Positions 49,125-58,249 of a stretch of DNA of 64,000 nucleotides are shown here, piece by piece (within the stretch, counting starts at the first letter, position 1; each line of letters opens with the position of its first letter). The notes beneath the pieces are model-generated. The model was given only the letters and a program-made list of their open reading frames with translations, searched no databases and was not told where the DNA came from. Origin of the DNA: DASZUK01 sp963844575 (GTDB lineage Bacteria; Actinomycetota; Acidimicrobiia; Acidimicrobiales; RAAP-2); assembly GCA_963844575.1 (NCBI GenBank), contig CAWJOU010000005.1, positions 1,116,001-1,180,000 on the forward strand. The letters run 5' to 3'. A program made the translations under genes and the position numbers.

Positions 49125-51505
49125 CGGTGGTGGCCGCGGCCGAGGGCGTCGTCCGGCGCCGGATCCGGGTGACCGGCGTCGTCCAGGGCGTCGGCTTCCG
49201 GCCGTTCGTGCACCGCCTGGCCAACGGGCTCGACCTGGCTGGCCACGTCGGGAACGACGTCGACGGCGTGTTCGTCGAGGTCGAGGGCCGCGGGGTCGAC
49301 GTCGAGACGTTCGTCGGGCGCGTGACGACCGACGCGCCGCCGCTCGCCCGCGTCCACCGCGTCACCTCGACCGTCGTGGTGGCCCGCGGCGAGCGGGGGT
49401 TCCGCATCGTCGACAGCCGGGCCCGGGGGCCTGTGCGGACGTTCGTCTCGCCGGACGTCGCGGTCTGCGCCGACTGCCTCGCCGAGCTGTCGGACCCCCA
49501 CGACCGACGGTACCGCTACCCGTTCGTCAACTGCACCAACTGCGGGCCGCGGTTCACGATCACCGTCCGGCTGCCGTACGACCGGCCGAACACGACGATG
49601 GCCGGCTTCGACCTCTGCCCGGACTGCCGCCGCGACTACGACGACCCGACCGGCCGCCGCTTCCACGCCCAGCCGGTCGCCTGCGCCGTCTGCGGTCCCC
49701 GCCTCTGGTTCGACGGGCCGCTCCGGCCGGTCGACGGCACCGACCCGGCTCTGGCCGCGGCCCAGTCGGTCCTGGCCGGCGGCGGGATCGTCGCCGTCAA
49801 GGGTCTCGGTGGCTACCACCTGGCCTGCGACGCCACCGACGACGCGGCGGTCGACCGCCTCCGGCGACGCAAGCAGCGGCCGCAGAAGCCGTTCGCCGTC
49901 ATGGTCCGCGACGTCGCCGTCGCCCGGCGGCTCGCCCGGATCGACGCGACCGAGGCCGCGGTCCTCGCCGGCCGGCCGGCGCCGATCGTCCTGGTCGACC
50001 GGCGGGCGGGCTCGGTGCTCTCGGCGTCGGTGGCGCCGGGCAACCCGCGGCTCGGCGTGTTCCTCCCGTACACCCCGCTCCACCACCTGCTCTTCGCGCC
50101 GGTGCCCGGCGCCGACGCGCCGGTACCCGATGTGCTGGTCATGACCAGTGGGAACCTGAGCGACGAACCAATCAGCTACGACGCGGCCGACGCCCGCCAG
50201 CGGCTGGGCCGGATCGCCGACGGCTGGCTCGACCACGACCGCCCGATCCACGTGCCGTGCGATGACTCCGTCGTCCGGGTGGCGACAGGGGAGGAACGGC
50301 CCGTCCGCCGCTCCCGCGGCTACGCGCCGCTGCCCGTCGAGCTGCCCTTCGACGTCCCGCCGGTGCTCGCCACCGGCGGTGAGCTGAAGAACACCTTCTG
50401 CCTGGCCGCCGGGCGCGACGCGTGGATGAGCCAGCACGTCGGCGACATGGGGAGCGTCGAGACGCTGGCCGCGTTCGAGCGCTCGACCCGGCAGTTCGGC
50501 CGGATCTACGACGTCGTTCCCGGACGGACCATCACCGACGCCCATCCCGGCTACCAGGTCCGTCGGTGGGCCGACGAGCGGGCCGGCCGTCCGGTCGACG
50601 TCGTCCAGCACCACCACGCCCATGTGGCCTCGTTGATGGTCGAGCACCAGGTGGCCGCCGGCGAGCGGGTGATCGGTGTCGCCTTCGACGGCACCGGCTA
50701 TGGGCCGGACGGCGCCATCTGGGGCGGCGAGATCCTCGTTGCCGGCTACCGGCAATTCGAGCGGGCCGGTCACCTGCGTTACGTGCTGCTCCCCGGCGGC
50801 GACGCGGCCGTCCGCCGGCCGTACCGGACGGCGCTGGCCCATCTCCGGGCCGCCGGCATCGAGTGGGCGCCCGACCTCCCGCCGGTGCGGGTCGCCTCGG
50901 CGCCGGAGCGAGCGACCATCACCCGCCAGCTCGACCGGGGGACCGGGTGCGTCCCGACGTCGAGCGTCGGGCGGCTCTTCGACGCGGTCAGCTCACTGCT
51001 CGACGTCTGCCACGTCGTGTCGTACGAGGCCCAGGCGGCCATCGAGCTGGAGGCGCTGGCCGCCCCCTGTCTCGACCGGGCGGCCGGGTACCGGATCGCG
51101 GTGGTCGGCGGCGAGCTCGACCCGACCCCCCTCCTTTGGTCGATCGTCGCCGACCTCCGCAACCACCGGCCGGCGAGTGAGGTCGCCGCCGGGTTTCACG
51201 TGGCGTTGGCCCGAGCGGTCGCCGTCGCCGCCACCGACGTCCGGGCCCGCACCGGCATCGACCGGGTCGGGTTGACCGGCGGCGTCTTCCAGAACGGCCT
51301 CCTCGCCCGGCTGGCCCAGGATGAGCTGGTCCGGCTCGGGTTCTGCGTGCTCACCCACCGAACCGTCCCGCCCAACGACGGTGGCCTGGCGCTCGGGCAG
51401 GTGGCCGTCGCCGGCTGTCCGGCCGGCCCGGCGGAGGCAGCCGGCTGTCCGGCCGGCCCGGCGGAGGCAGCCGGCGGTTCAACCGCTGCGGCGGAGGGAG
51501 GGTGA
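49121..51505 (+). CDS. hypF: Carbamoyltransferase HypF
   Basis: The 794-residue enzyme makes the cyanide-precursor thiocarbamate. Domains in order are acylphosphatase (GVVQGVGFRPFVHRLA), two zinc-finger pairs (CADC...CTNCGPR, CPDC...CAVCGPR), a YrdC-like domain (GLGGYHLACDA) and a Kae1-like domain (QHHHAHVASLMVEH). A perfect 30-bp tandem duplication (51411-51470) adds GCPAGPAEAA-type repeats at the C-terminus. ATG overlaps the hypD stop. Confidence 0.95.
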   Translation: MTVVAAAEGVVRRRIRVTGVVQGVGFRPFVHRLANGLDLAGHVGNDVDGVFVEVEGRGVDVETFVGRVTTDAPPLARVHRVTSTVVVARGERGFRIVDSRARGPVRTFVSPDVAVCADCLAELSDPHDRRYRYPFVNCTNCGPRFTITVRLPYDRPNTTMAGFDLCPDCRRDYDDPTGRRFHAQPVACAVCGPRLWFDGPLRPVDGTDPALAAAQSVLAGGGIVAVKGLGGYHLACDATDDAAVDRLRRRKQRPQKPFAVMVRDVAVARRLARIDATEAAVLAGRPAPIVLVDRRAGSVLSASVAPGNPRLGVFLPYTPLHHLLFAPVPGADAPVPDVLVMTSGNLSDEPISYDAADARQRLGRIADGWLDHDRPIHVPCDDSVVRVATGEERPVRRSRGYAPLPVELPFDVPPVLATGGELKNTFCLAAGRDAWMSQHVGDMGSVETLAAFERSTRQFGRIYDVVPGRTITDAHPGYQVRRWADERAGRPVDVVQHHHAHVASLMVEHQVAAGERVIGVAFDGTGYGPDGAIWGGEILVAGYRQFERAGHLRYVLLPGGDAAVRRPYRTALAHLRAAGIEWAPDLPPVRVASAPERATITRQLDRGTGCVPTSSVGRLFDAVSSLLDVCHVVSYEAQAAIELEALAAPCLDRAAGYRIAVVGGELDPTPLLWSIVADLRNHRPASEVAAGFHVALARAVAVAATDVRARTGIDRVGLTGGVFQNGLLARLAQDELVRLGFCVLTHRTVPPNDGGLALGQVAVAGCPAGPAEAAGCPAGPAEAAGGSTAAAEGG
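51411..51470 (+). repeat. Perfect 30-bp tandem duplication at the end of hypF
   Basis: Units 51411-51440 and 51441-51470 are identical and encode a 10-residue Ala/Gly/Pro-rich motif twice, beyond the conserved HypF domain. Confidence 0.95.
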
Positions 51506-52230
51506 CCGTGCCGGCGCCGGCCGCGGACGTCCGGGCCGAGGCCGTGGCCGACGGGCTGGTGACCACGGCGCGGTCGCTGGCCCGCCGGTTCGCCGCCGGC
51601 GCCACCATGTGGTGCGTGGCGCCGCGGTGGCCGAGCCATGGGCGCCACGTCGCCGTCGAGTTCGTCCACCCGGTCATCGTCGGCAAGCGCGCCCTGCCGG
51701 CTGTCGACGTCGACGTGGCCGACCCGACCGGGGCCCTGCGCCTCCTCGCCCGGTCCGGCGACGTGCTGCTCGTCGTCGGGCCGACCGACGAGCCGACCGT
51801 CGATCTCCTGCGACGGGCGGAGGCCTGGGGCCTCAGCCGGATCTGGCTCGGCGCCGGCATCCGGCCGCCGACCGGCTCGGCGGAGCACGTCGTCTGGTGG
51901 GGGGACGTCGAGCCGGACCACGCCGCTCGATCAGGCGACGTCGTCCTCCTCTACCACCTCTTGTGGGAGCTGACCCACGTCGTGTTCGAGCATCCCGGCT
52001 TGCTCGACGCCGGGTCGGACGGCCCGGGCGAGGTGTGCGTCACCTGTGCCGACGAAGCCGAGGTGGCCGAGGTGCGGGCGATCGACGACCTCGGCCGGGC
52101 CGACGTGGTGGTCGTCGGTCGCCTCGACGCCGTCGACGTCAGCCTGGTCGGCTCGGTGGCCCCCGGCGACCTCCTGCTCGTGCACGCCGGGGTGGCGCTT
52201 TCGGTGCTCGGGAACGGCGGCTCGGCATGA
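51502..52230 (+). CDS. Fusion of a SIS-like domain and a HypC/HupF-like domain
   Basis: The 242-residue protein starts at GTG 51502, overlapping hypF. The N-terminal part (about 1-165) has the phosphosugar-isomerase-like pattern RSLARRFAAGATMWCVAPR, RSGDVLLVVGPTDEPTVDLLRRAEAWG. The C-terminal part (CVTCADEAEVAEVRAI, GSVAPGDLLLVHAGVALSVL) matches HypC-type chaperones. The initial Cys of HypC is replaced by an internal CVTC. A maturation role is likely. Confidence 0.75.
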   Translation: MTVPAPAADVRAEAVADGLVTTARSLARRFAAGATMWCVAPRWPSHGRHVAVEFVHPVIVGKRALPAVDVDVADPTGALRLLARSGDVLLVVGPTDEPTVDLLRRAEAWGLSRIWLGAGIRPPTGSAEHVVWWGDVEPDHAARSGDVVLLYHLLWELTHVVFEHPGLLDAGSDGPGEVCVTCADEAEVAEVRAIDDLGRADVVVVGRLDAVDVSLVGSVAPGDLLLVHAGVALSVLGNGGSA

Positions 52231-52886
52231 GCGCCGAACCAACGAGCTTCCTCTACCCGTTCATCGAGGCGGAGGAGCGCGACGCCTCGGACCTCCTCGC
52301 CGACCTGGCCCGGTCGGCGCAGGCCAAGATCGCCGAGAGCGAGGCCCTGCGAGCCGAGACGCTCGACCGCCTCGGCCCCTGCCTGACCGACGCCGCCCGG
52401 GCGATGGCCGATCGGTTCCGGGCGGGCGGCCGTCTCTTCGCCTTCGGCAACGGCGGCAGCGCCACCGACGCCGAGGGGATGGTCGAGCTCTTCCGCGACC
52501 CGCCCAGCGGCCGCCCTCTCCCGGCGATGTCATTGGTCGACGACCGGGCGGTGCTGACCGCGCTGGCCAACGACGTCGGCTTCGAGCTCGTCTTCTCGCG
52601 CCAGCTGATCGCCTACGCTCGACCGGGCGACATGTCGGTCGGGTTCTCGACCAGCGGGAGCTCGCCCAACGTCCTGCGGGCCCTCGGCGAGGCAGCCGGA
52701 CGGCAGCTGTTGACGATCGGCTTCAGCGGTTACGACGGGGGCCCCTTGGCTCGCAGCGACGACGTTCGCTATCGCCTGGTCGTGCAGTCCGACAGCGTCC
52801 ACCGCATCCAGGAGACGCAGTCGGCGCTGGTGTTCGAGCTCTGGCAGGCCGTGCAGCGATCGATCGACGAGGGGAGCCTCCGATGA
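52227..52886 (+). CDS. SIS-domain protein (GmhA-like) in the hyp operon
   Basis: The 219-residue protein has the SIS motifs LFAFGNGGSATDAEGMVELF, MSVGFSTSGSSPNVLRALGEA and IQETQSALVFELWQAV. It resembles sedoheptulose-7-phosphate isomerases, but the operon context argues for a hydrogenase-related role. ATG overlaps the preceding stop and its own stop overlaps hypE. Confidence 0.83.
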   Translation: MSAEPTSFLYPFIEAEERDASDLLADLARSAQAKIAESEALRAETLDRLGPCLTDAARAMADRFRAGGRLFAFGNGGSATDAEGMVELFRDPPSGRPLPAMSLVDDRAVLTALANDVGFELVFSRQLIAYARPGDMSVGFSTSGSSPNVLRALGEAAGRQLLTIGFSGYDGGPLARSDDVRYRLVVQSDSVHRIQETQSALVFELWQAVQRSIDEGSLR

Positions 52887-53983
52887 CCGACGTCGTACCG
52901 GTGCCGGCCGCCGGGCGGGAAGCCGCGGTCTTCGACCGCATCGAGGCGTTCCGTCGCCGCCGGCCGCGCCTGGCGGACGACGTCGTCACCCTGGCCCACG
53001 GGGCCGGCGGCAAGGCGTCGGCTGCGCTACTCGACGCGGTCTTCCTGCCGGCCTTCTCGAACGACGTCCTGGCCGCTCGGACCGACGCGGCCGAGTTGGT
53101 GCTGCCGTCCGGTGAGCGGTTGGCGTTCACCACCGACTCGTTCGTCGTCAAGCCGTTGGTCTTCCCTGGCGGCTCCGCCGGCCACCTGGCCGTCCACGGG
53201 ACGGTCAACGACCTGGCCATGGTCGGCGCCCGCCCGGTCGCGCTATCGGCGGCCTTCGTCTTGGAGGAGGGCTTCCCCGTCGAGTCGCTCCGCCAGGTCG
53301 TCGCCGACATGGCCGCGGCCGCGGCCGACGTCGGCGTCCCGGTCGTGACCGGCGACACGAAGGTCGTCGAGCACGGCGCGGCCGACGGCATGTACCTGAC
53401 GACCTCCGGCGTCGGGATCATCCCCCGCGGCCGGCGGCTCGCCGCCGCCGACGTGGCCGTGGGCGACGTGGTCCTGGTCTCGGGCACCGTCGGCGACCAC
53501 GGCACCGCGGTCATGCTGGCCCGGGGCGACCTGGCGCTCGAAGCCGACATCGTCTCCGACACCGCCCCGTTGGCCGACCTGATGGAGTGCCTGCTGGCCG
53601 CCGCGCCGTCCACCCGGTGGCTCCGGGACGCCACCCGGGGCGGGATCGGGACGGTCTGCAACGAGCTGGTGAAGGAGCGCAACCTGACGATCGTGCTCGA
53701 GGAGTCGGCGCTGCCGGTCCGCCCGGCGGTGGCCGCGGCGTGCGAGCTCCTCGGCATCGACCCGCTCTACGTGGCCAACGAGGGCAAGCTCGTCGCCGTC
53801 GTCGGCCCCGAGGACGCCGACGCCGCGCTGGCCGCGCTCCGCGCCCACCCGCTCGGCCGCGACGCGACGCGGATCGGCGAGATCGTCGCCGATCCGCCGG
53901 GCATCGTGGTGCTCGTCACGCCGTTGGGTGGCACCCGGATCGTCGACATGCTGGTCGGCGACCCGCTGCCCCGGATCTGCTGA
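52883..53983 (+). CDS. hypE: Hydrogenase expression/formation protein HypE
   Basis: The 366-residue PurM-like ATPase dehydrates the thiocarbamate on its own C-terminal Cys. It has LAHGAGGKASAALL, FTTDSFVVKPLVFPGG, GDTKVVEHGAADGMY and ends DPLPRIC with that Cys. It closes the hydrogenase locus. Confidence 0.95.
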   Translation: MTDVVPVPAAGREAAVFDRIEAFRRRRPRLADDVVTLAHGAGGKASAALLDAVFLPAFSNDVLAARTDAAELVLPSGERLAFTTDSFVVKPLVFPGGSAGHLAVHGTVNDLAMVGARPVALSAAFVLEEGFPVESLRQVVADMAAAAADVGVPVVTGDTKVVEHGAADGMYLTTSGVGIIPRGRRLAAADVAVGDVVLVSGTVGDHGTAVMLARGDLALEADIVSDTAPLADLMECLLAAAPSTRWLRDATRGGIGTVCNELVKERNLTIVLEESALPVRPAVAAACELLGIDPLYVANEGKLVAVVGPEDADAALAALRAHPLGRDATRIGEIVADPPGIVVLVTPLGGTRIVDMLVGDPLPRIC

Positions 53984-54127
53984 GGCGGGCCTCGGCCTCG
54001 GCCACGTCCTCGGCCGCCGCATCCTCGACCGCTGCGGCCCGGTAGGCGCTCGGTGGGCGGGGAGCGCCGGCCGTCGGTGCGGCTATGTTCGGCGGCCTCA
54101 ACCGCGACCGATCGAGAGCGCCGCCTG

Positions 54128-54886
54128 ATGTCGTCCTGTCTGGTTGTCCAGCACGTCGAGCCCGAGGGTCCCTACGCGATCGGTGAAGCGCTGCTCGACG
54201 CCGGGGTCGATGTCGTGCAGTGCCGCACCTACGCCGCCGAGCCGGTGCCCGGACGGGTCGGCGACTTCGACGGCCTGGTCGTCATGGGCGGACCGATGTC
54301 GGCCACCAGTGACGACGGCTTTCCGACCCGCCGCCAGGAGATCGCGCTCCTGGCCGACGCGCTCGACGCCGCGCTGCCGACGCTCGGCGTCTGCCTCGGC
54401 TCCCAGCTCCTCGCCGTCGCCGCTGGCGGGCGGGTCATGGCCGGGCGGGCCGGCTTCGAGGTCGGCTGGGCGCCCGTCCGCGTCGACGCCGCGGCGGCCG
54501 ACGACCCGCTCTTCTCGACTACCCCGGCCGAGCTGACGGTGCTCCATTGGCACGGCGACACCTACGAGCTCCCGCCGGGTGGCGTGCCGCTGGCGTCGAG
54601 CGCGTCCTACGCCCAGCAGGCCTTCCGGGTCGGTGACCGGGCGTGGGGCCTGCAGTTCCATGTCGAGGTCGACGATGTCGCGGTCGACGCGTTCGTCGAC
54701 ACCTTCGGCGACGACGCGGTGGCCGCCGGCACTACGCCGGAGGCCATCCGGGCCGCCACGCCGGGTGCGCTCGCCGGCCTGGCGCCCTACCGCCGCGACA
54801 TGCTCGCCCGTTTCGCCGCCCTGGTGGCCGCCGGTGGTCGAGCCCTCGGTAGCGGCGGCGTGGACCAGCTGGCCGACCGGGCCTGA
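54128..54886 (+). CDS. Class I glutamine amidotransferase (GuaA-like domain)
   Basis: The 252-residue stand-alone amidotransferase has DGLVVMGGPMSA, the nucleophile elbow GVCLGSQLLA and the His/Glu part GLQFHVEV. No synthetase domain is attached. Candidates include gamma-glutamyl hydrolases acting on small amines. ATG 54128 was chosen because the homologous core begins there. Confidence 0.87.
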   Translation: MSSCLVVQHVEPEGPYAIGEALLDAGVDVVQCRTYAAEPVPGRVGDFDGLVVMGGPMSATSDDGFPTRRQEIALLADALDAALPTLGVCLGSQLLAVAAGGRVMAGRAGFEVGWAPVRVDAAAADDPLFSTTPAELTVLHWHGDTYELPPGGVPLASSASYAQQAFRVGDRAWGLQFHVEVDDVAVDAFVDTFGDDAVAAGTTPEAIRAATPGALAGLAPYRRDMLARFAALVAAGGRALGSGGVDQLADRA

Positions 54887-54994
54887 GCCGCCCGGCCCTG
54901 AATTGCCCGGCCTTGGGCCGACCAGACCTCAGCCGACCGAGCCTCAGCCGCCCCGAGCCCTTTGTGTCCGGCGCGTGAATTCGGGCAACAGAGG

Positions 54995-55023
54995 TTGTCT
55001 CTGAGGCATCGCCGCCGTAGGGT
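54995..55023 (+). promoter_or_regulatory. Promoter of the XRE-cupin gene, probably leaderless
   Basis: TTGTCT (54995-55000) and TAGGGT (55018-55023) are 17 bases apart. The ATG is only six bases beyond the -10 box and no Shine-Dalgarno is possible. A CAGAG-N5-CTCTG dyad at 54989-55003 overlaps the -35. Confidence 0.5.
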
Positions 55024-55029
55024 CACCGT

Positions 55030-55608
55030 ATGGCGGTCGGAGCAGACGCAGTACTGACGTCGATCGGAGAGTCGCTGCGGGCGGCGCGCGAGCAGCAGGG
55101 GCTGACCCTCGAGGAGACGGCGGCGCGCTCGGGCATCTCGAAGTCCCACCTGTCGAGGCTCGAGTCGTCGGAGCGCCAGCCGTCGGTCGCGTCGCTGCTC
55201 GCCCTGGCGGCCGCGTTCGGCGTGACGGTCGGCACCCTGTTCGGCGAGACGGCGGGCCCGATGCCACTGGGCATCTCGCCGCCGGACGCTCCCCGCCGGG
55301 AGTCCAACGGGCTGACCATCACCGCGTGCAGCGGGTACGCCGGCTCGAGCGTGATCGACGCCCTGCGGGTCACGGTCAGCCCCGACCGGCCGGCGCCGGC
55401 GCCGGCCCGCCACCCCGGCGAGGAGTGGCTGTACGTGCTGGGCGGCACGCTCCGGCTCGAGTACGACGACGAGGTCCATTTCCTCGAGGCCGGTTCGGCC
55501 GCGCATTTCAACGCCGAGGTGCCGCACCGGCTGGGAGCGGAGCGCACCGCCGCCGAAGTGCTCCTCGTGGCGGCCAAACCGGCTCGCAACCTGCACAACA
55601 TCCACTGA
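55030..55608 (+). CDS. XRE-family regulator with C-terminal cupin domain
   Basis: The 192-residue protein has an HTH (LTLEETAARSGISKSHLSRLESSERQPSVASLLALAAAFG, about 22-65) and a cupin (HPGEEWLYVLGGTLRLEYDDEVHFLEAGSAAHFNAEVPHRLG, about 125-180). This class (PuuR/SutR-like) usually controls neighbouring amine or amino-acid uptake genes, which fits the peptidase and permease downstream. Confidence 0.9.
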   Translation: MAVGADAVLTSIGESLRAAREQQGLTLEETAARSGISKSHLSRLESSERQPSVASLLALAAAFGVTVGTLFGETAGPMPLGISPPDAPRRESNGLTITACSGYAGSSVIDALRVTVSPDRPAPAPARHPGEEWLYVLGGTLRLEYDDEVHFLEAGSAAHFNAEVPHRLGAERTAAEVLLVAAKPARNLHNIH

Positions 55609-55659
55609 GCCCGACGACCACCGAGCCTGACGACCACTGAGCCCGACAAGGAGGAAGCA

Positions 55660-56364
55660 ATGACGATCACCGACGTCACCAGCATCGAGGGCACCGGGAC
55701 CGGTTTCGACCTCGACGGCTTCATGGCCATGCGGGCCCGGACCCGTCGGGCCGTGCACCTGATCGCCGACCAGCTCACGCCCGGCCTCTCCGAAGAACAG
55801 GCCAAGGAGATCGCCCGGACGACGCTGTCGGCGCTCGAGATGCGCCGCGGTTGGCACCACATCATCGTGCGCTGCGGCTCGAACACGACCAAGGACTTCA
55901 TGGAGCGGTCCGAGCCCGGCGTCGTCCTCGGCGAGAACGACATCTTCTTCGTCGACATCGGCCCGGTCTACGGCGACTTCGAGGGCGACGCCGGCGACAC
56001 CTTCGTCTTCGGGGACGACCCGCGCCATCTCAAGGCCCAGCGCGACGTCCGCGAGATCTGGGAGATCGTCCGGGCCAAGTGGCTGGCCGAGCGGGTCACC
56101 GGCGTCGAGCTCTACGAGTTCGCGGTCGAGACCACCGAGCGGTTCGGTTGGAAGCTGAACATGGACCTCTCCGGTCATCGACTGTCCGACTACCCACATT
56201 CGGCCCACTACGACGGGCCGCTGGCCGAGGTCGGCTTCGCGCCGAACCCGAACCTGTGGGTGCTCGAGATCGCCATCGCCGACCGAGACAAGACGTTCGG
56301 GGCTTTCTACGAGGATCTCCTGCTCGAGGACCAGTCGTTCCCGGAGGGCACCATACCGTCGTAG
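55660..56364 (+). CDS. M24-family (creatinase/Xaa-Pro peptidase-like) protein
   Basis: The 234-residue protein starts at ATG 55660 after AAGGAGG. It has the pita-bread-fold pattern with FFVDIGPVYGDFEGDAGDTFVFG (two metal-type Asp), LSGHRLSDYPHS and WVLEIAIADRD. There is no separate N-terminal creatinase domain. It may be a peptidase or an amidino/ether hydrolase of small nitrogen compounds. Confidence 0.82.
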   Translation: MTITDVTSIEGTGTGFDLDGFMAMRARTRRAVHLIADQLTPGLSEEQAKEIARTTLSALEMRRGWHHIIVRCGSNTTKDFMERSEPGVVLGENDIFFVDIGPVYGDFEGDAGDTFVFGDDPRHLKAQRDVREIWEIVRAKWLAERVTGVELYEFAVETTERFGWKLNMDLSGHRLSDYPHSAHYDGPLAEVGFAPNPNLWVLEIAIADRDKTFGAFYEDLLLEDQSFPEGTIPS

Positions 56365-56671
56365 GAGAAATCGATAAATAGCTGGCTCAATTGGCCGGTA
56401 TTTAGCTGAATTAGAAGACCGTAATAACGATCGGGCGCCCGCGGCGGTCCGCGCCTCCGAGTGGCCCCACGCCAGGGAGAGCCAAGGAGAAGAGCCACGT
56501 CAACGCACCCACGCCAGGTGGATGTTTCGGCGCGCCACTCTCGCCTAGTCGGCGGTAGGCCACGGTTTATACGCCGTTAACAGGCCAGATATTGCAATGA
56601 CGGATTTCGCGCTCAATATTGGTTTGAAGCAGTAACCGTCATATCCCCCTTACGGTGTGAGGAGCAGTCCA
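56365..56671. other. 307-bp AT-richer gap before the permease gene
   Basis: No gene is visible. AT-rich stretches lie at 56365-56430 and 56565-56640. An ATGACGG/CCGTCAT inverted pair (about 56596-56641) flanks GATATTGC/CAATATTGG sequences just upstream of the permease ribosome binding site (GAGGAG at 56659). This could be a structured leader or operator region. Confidence 0.5.
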
Positions 56672-58244
56672 GTGAGCACCATCGAGGCAACCAGACCACC
56701 GGCCACGGCCGCCGCCCCCGAGAGTGGTGGCCGCTCGGGCCTACGCTCCCGAGCCCTGGGGTTCCCGACCGTCCTGGCCCAGTCCGTCGCGCTCGATCTC
56801 GCCCACGATGACGGCGGTACTGATCATCCCGCTCTGCTTCGGCGACGCCGGCGAAGGGACCTGGCTGGCCTACGCCTTCGGGACGCTGATGCTGCTCTTC
56901 GTCGTGTTCTGCTTGAACCAGTTCGCCAAGCGGTCGGCGCTCCCGGGTTCGATGTACGGCTACACGGCCAAGGGCCTCGGCCCCGTCGCCGGGGTGATGT
57001 CCGGCTGGTCGCTGATCTGGTGCTACCTGTTCATCGGCATCGCCGGTCTCACCGGGTTCTCCATCTTCGCCGCCCAGCTGTTCTCCTCCATGGGGGTGCA
57101 CGGCGCCATCCCCCCGGTGCTCTTCTTCTGCGTGTCGGCCGCCGTGTGCTGGTTCATCGCCTACAAGGACATCAAGATCTCGTCGCTGCTGACCCTGCTG
57201 TTCGAGGGGGCGTCCGTCGCCTGCATCACGGCCCTGGCCTGCGTGATCCTGTTCAAGCACGGCTTCACGGTCGACACGGCTCAACTAAAGGTGCAGGGGC
57301 TGACGGTGCACGACCTCAGCCTGGCGGTGGTGATCACCGTCTTCTCCCTGGTCGGGTTCGAGAGCGCCACCACGCTCGGTGGCGAAGCCCGCAAGCCGCT
57401 GCGGAACATCCCGAGGGCGGTGATCGCCAGCCTGCTCATCACCGGCGCGTTCATGGTCTTCATGAGCTACGTCGAGGTCTTCGGCGCCTCCCACGCCCAC
57501 CTGGACCTGGCCAGCCTGGCCGCGCCGCTGACCGTGCTGTCCAAGGCCTACGGGGTCGCCTGGTTCAAGGTGCCGGTGGCCATCGGGGCCATGGTCAGCT
57601 TCTTCTCGCTCACCCTCTCGTGCCTGAACGCCGGCTCCCGCATCGTCTTCGCCATGGCCCGCCACGAGGTCTTCCCCAAGCCGCTGGCCCAGACGCACCC
57701 GCGGAACCACACCCCGCACCGGGCCATCAGCGCCTTCATCCTGGTGATGCTGGCCATCCCCTGCATCCTCGAGATCTTCACCAACCCGCTCACCACCTTC
57801 GGGGACGCCGGGACCCTGGCCGCCTTCGGGTTCCTGGTCGCCTACTACCTGATCTCGATCGCCACGCCCTTCTATCTGAAGAAGCGGGGAGAGCTGAAGC
57901 CCGGCCACGTCGTCCTGACGGTGATCGCCTGCGTCGCCCTGGCCGTGCCGACGATCGGCAGCTTCTACCCGGTGCCGGCTTTCCCGATCGACATCTTCCC
58001 GTACATCTTCTTGGCCTGGATGGCCATCGGCGGCAGCTGGCTCTACACCCTGAGCCGGCGACAGAAGCACATGTTCGCCGCCATCGAGGTCGACCTGGAG
58101 GCCTCGATGGCCGCCTCGGTGCGGAGCCACCACGAGGAGATGGGCACGCTGGTCTCCTTCGAGCGACCGGTCGCCCCCACCTTCGAGCGGCCGATCGCTC
58201 CCACCTTCGAGGAGCTCGACCTCGCCCTGGAGAGCGCCAGCTGA
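56672..58244 (+). pseudogene. APC-superfamily amino acid permease, one +1 frame break near the start
   Basis: The product is about 523 residues with 12 predicted helices. GTG 56672 behind GAGGAG opens the frame STIEATRPP...LGFPTVLAQSVAL; skipping one base near 56795 continues as ISPTMTAVLIIPLCFGDAGEGTWLAYAFGT, which is family-typical. Without the skip the plus-2 frame loses similarity. Other motifs are VGFESATTLGGEARKPLRNIPRA and CLNAGSRIVFAMARH. It probably imports an amino acid or amine metabolised with the M24 enzyme and the amidotransferase. Confidence 0.86.
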
Positions 58245-58249
58245 CGGGC

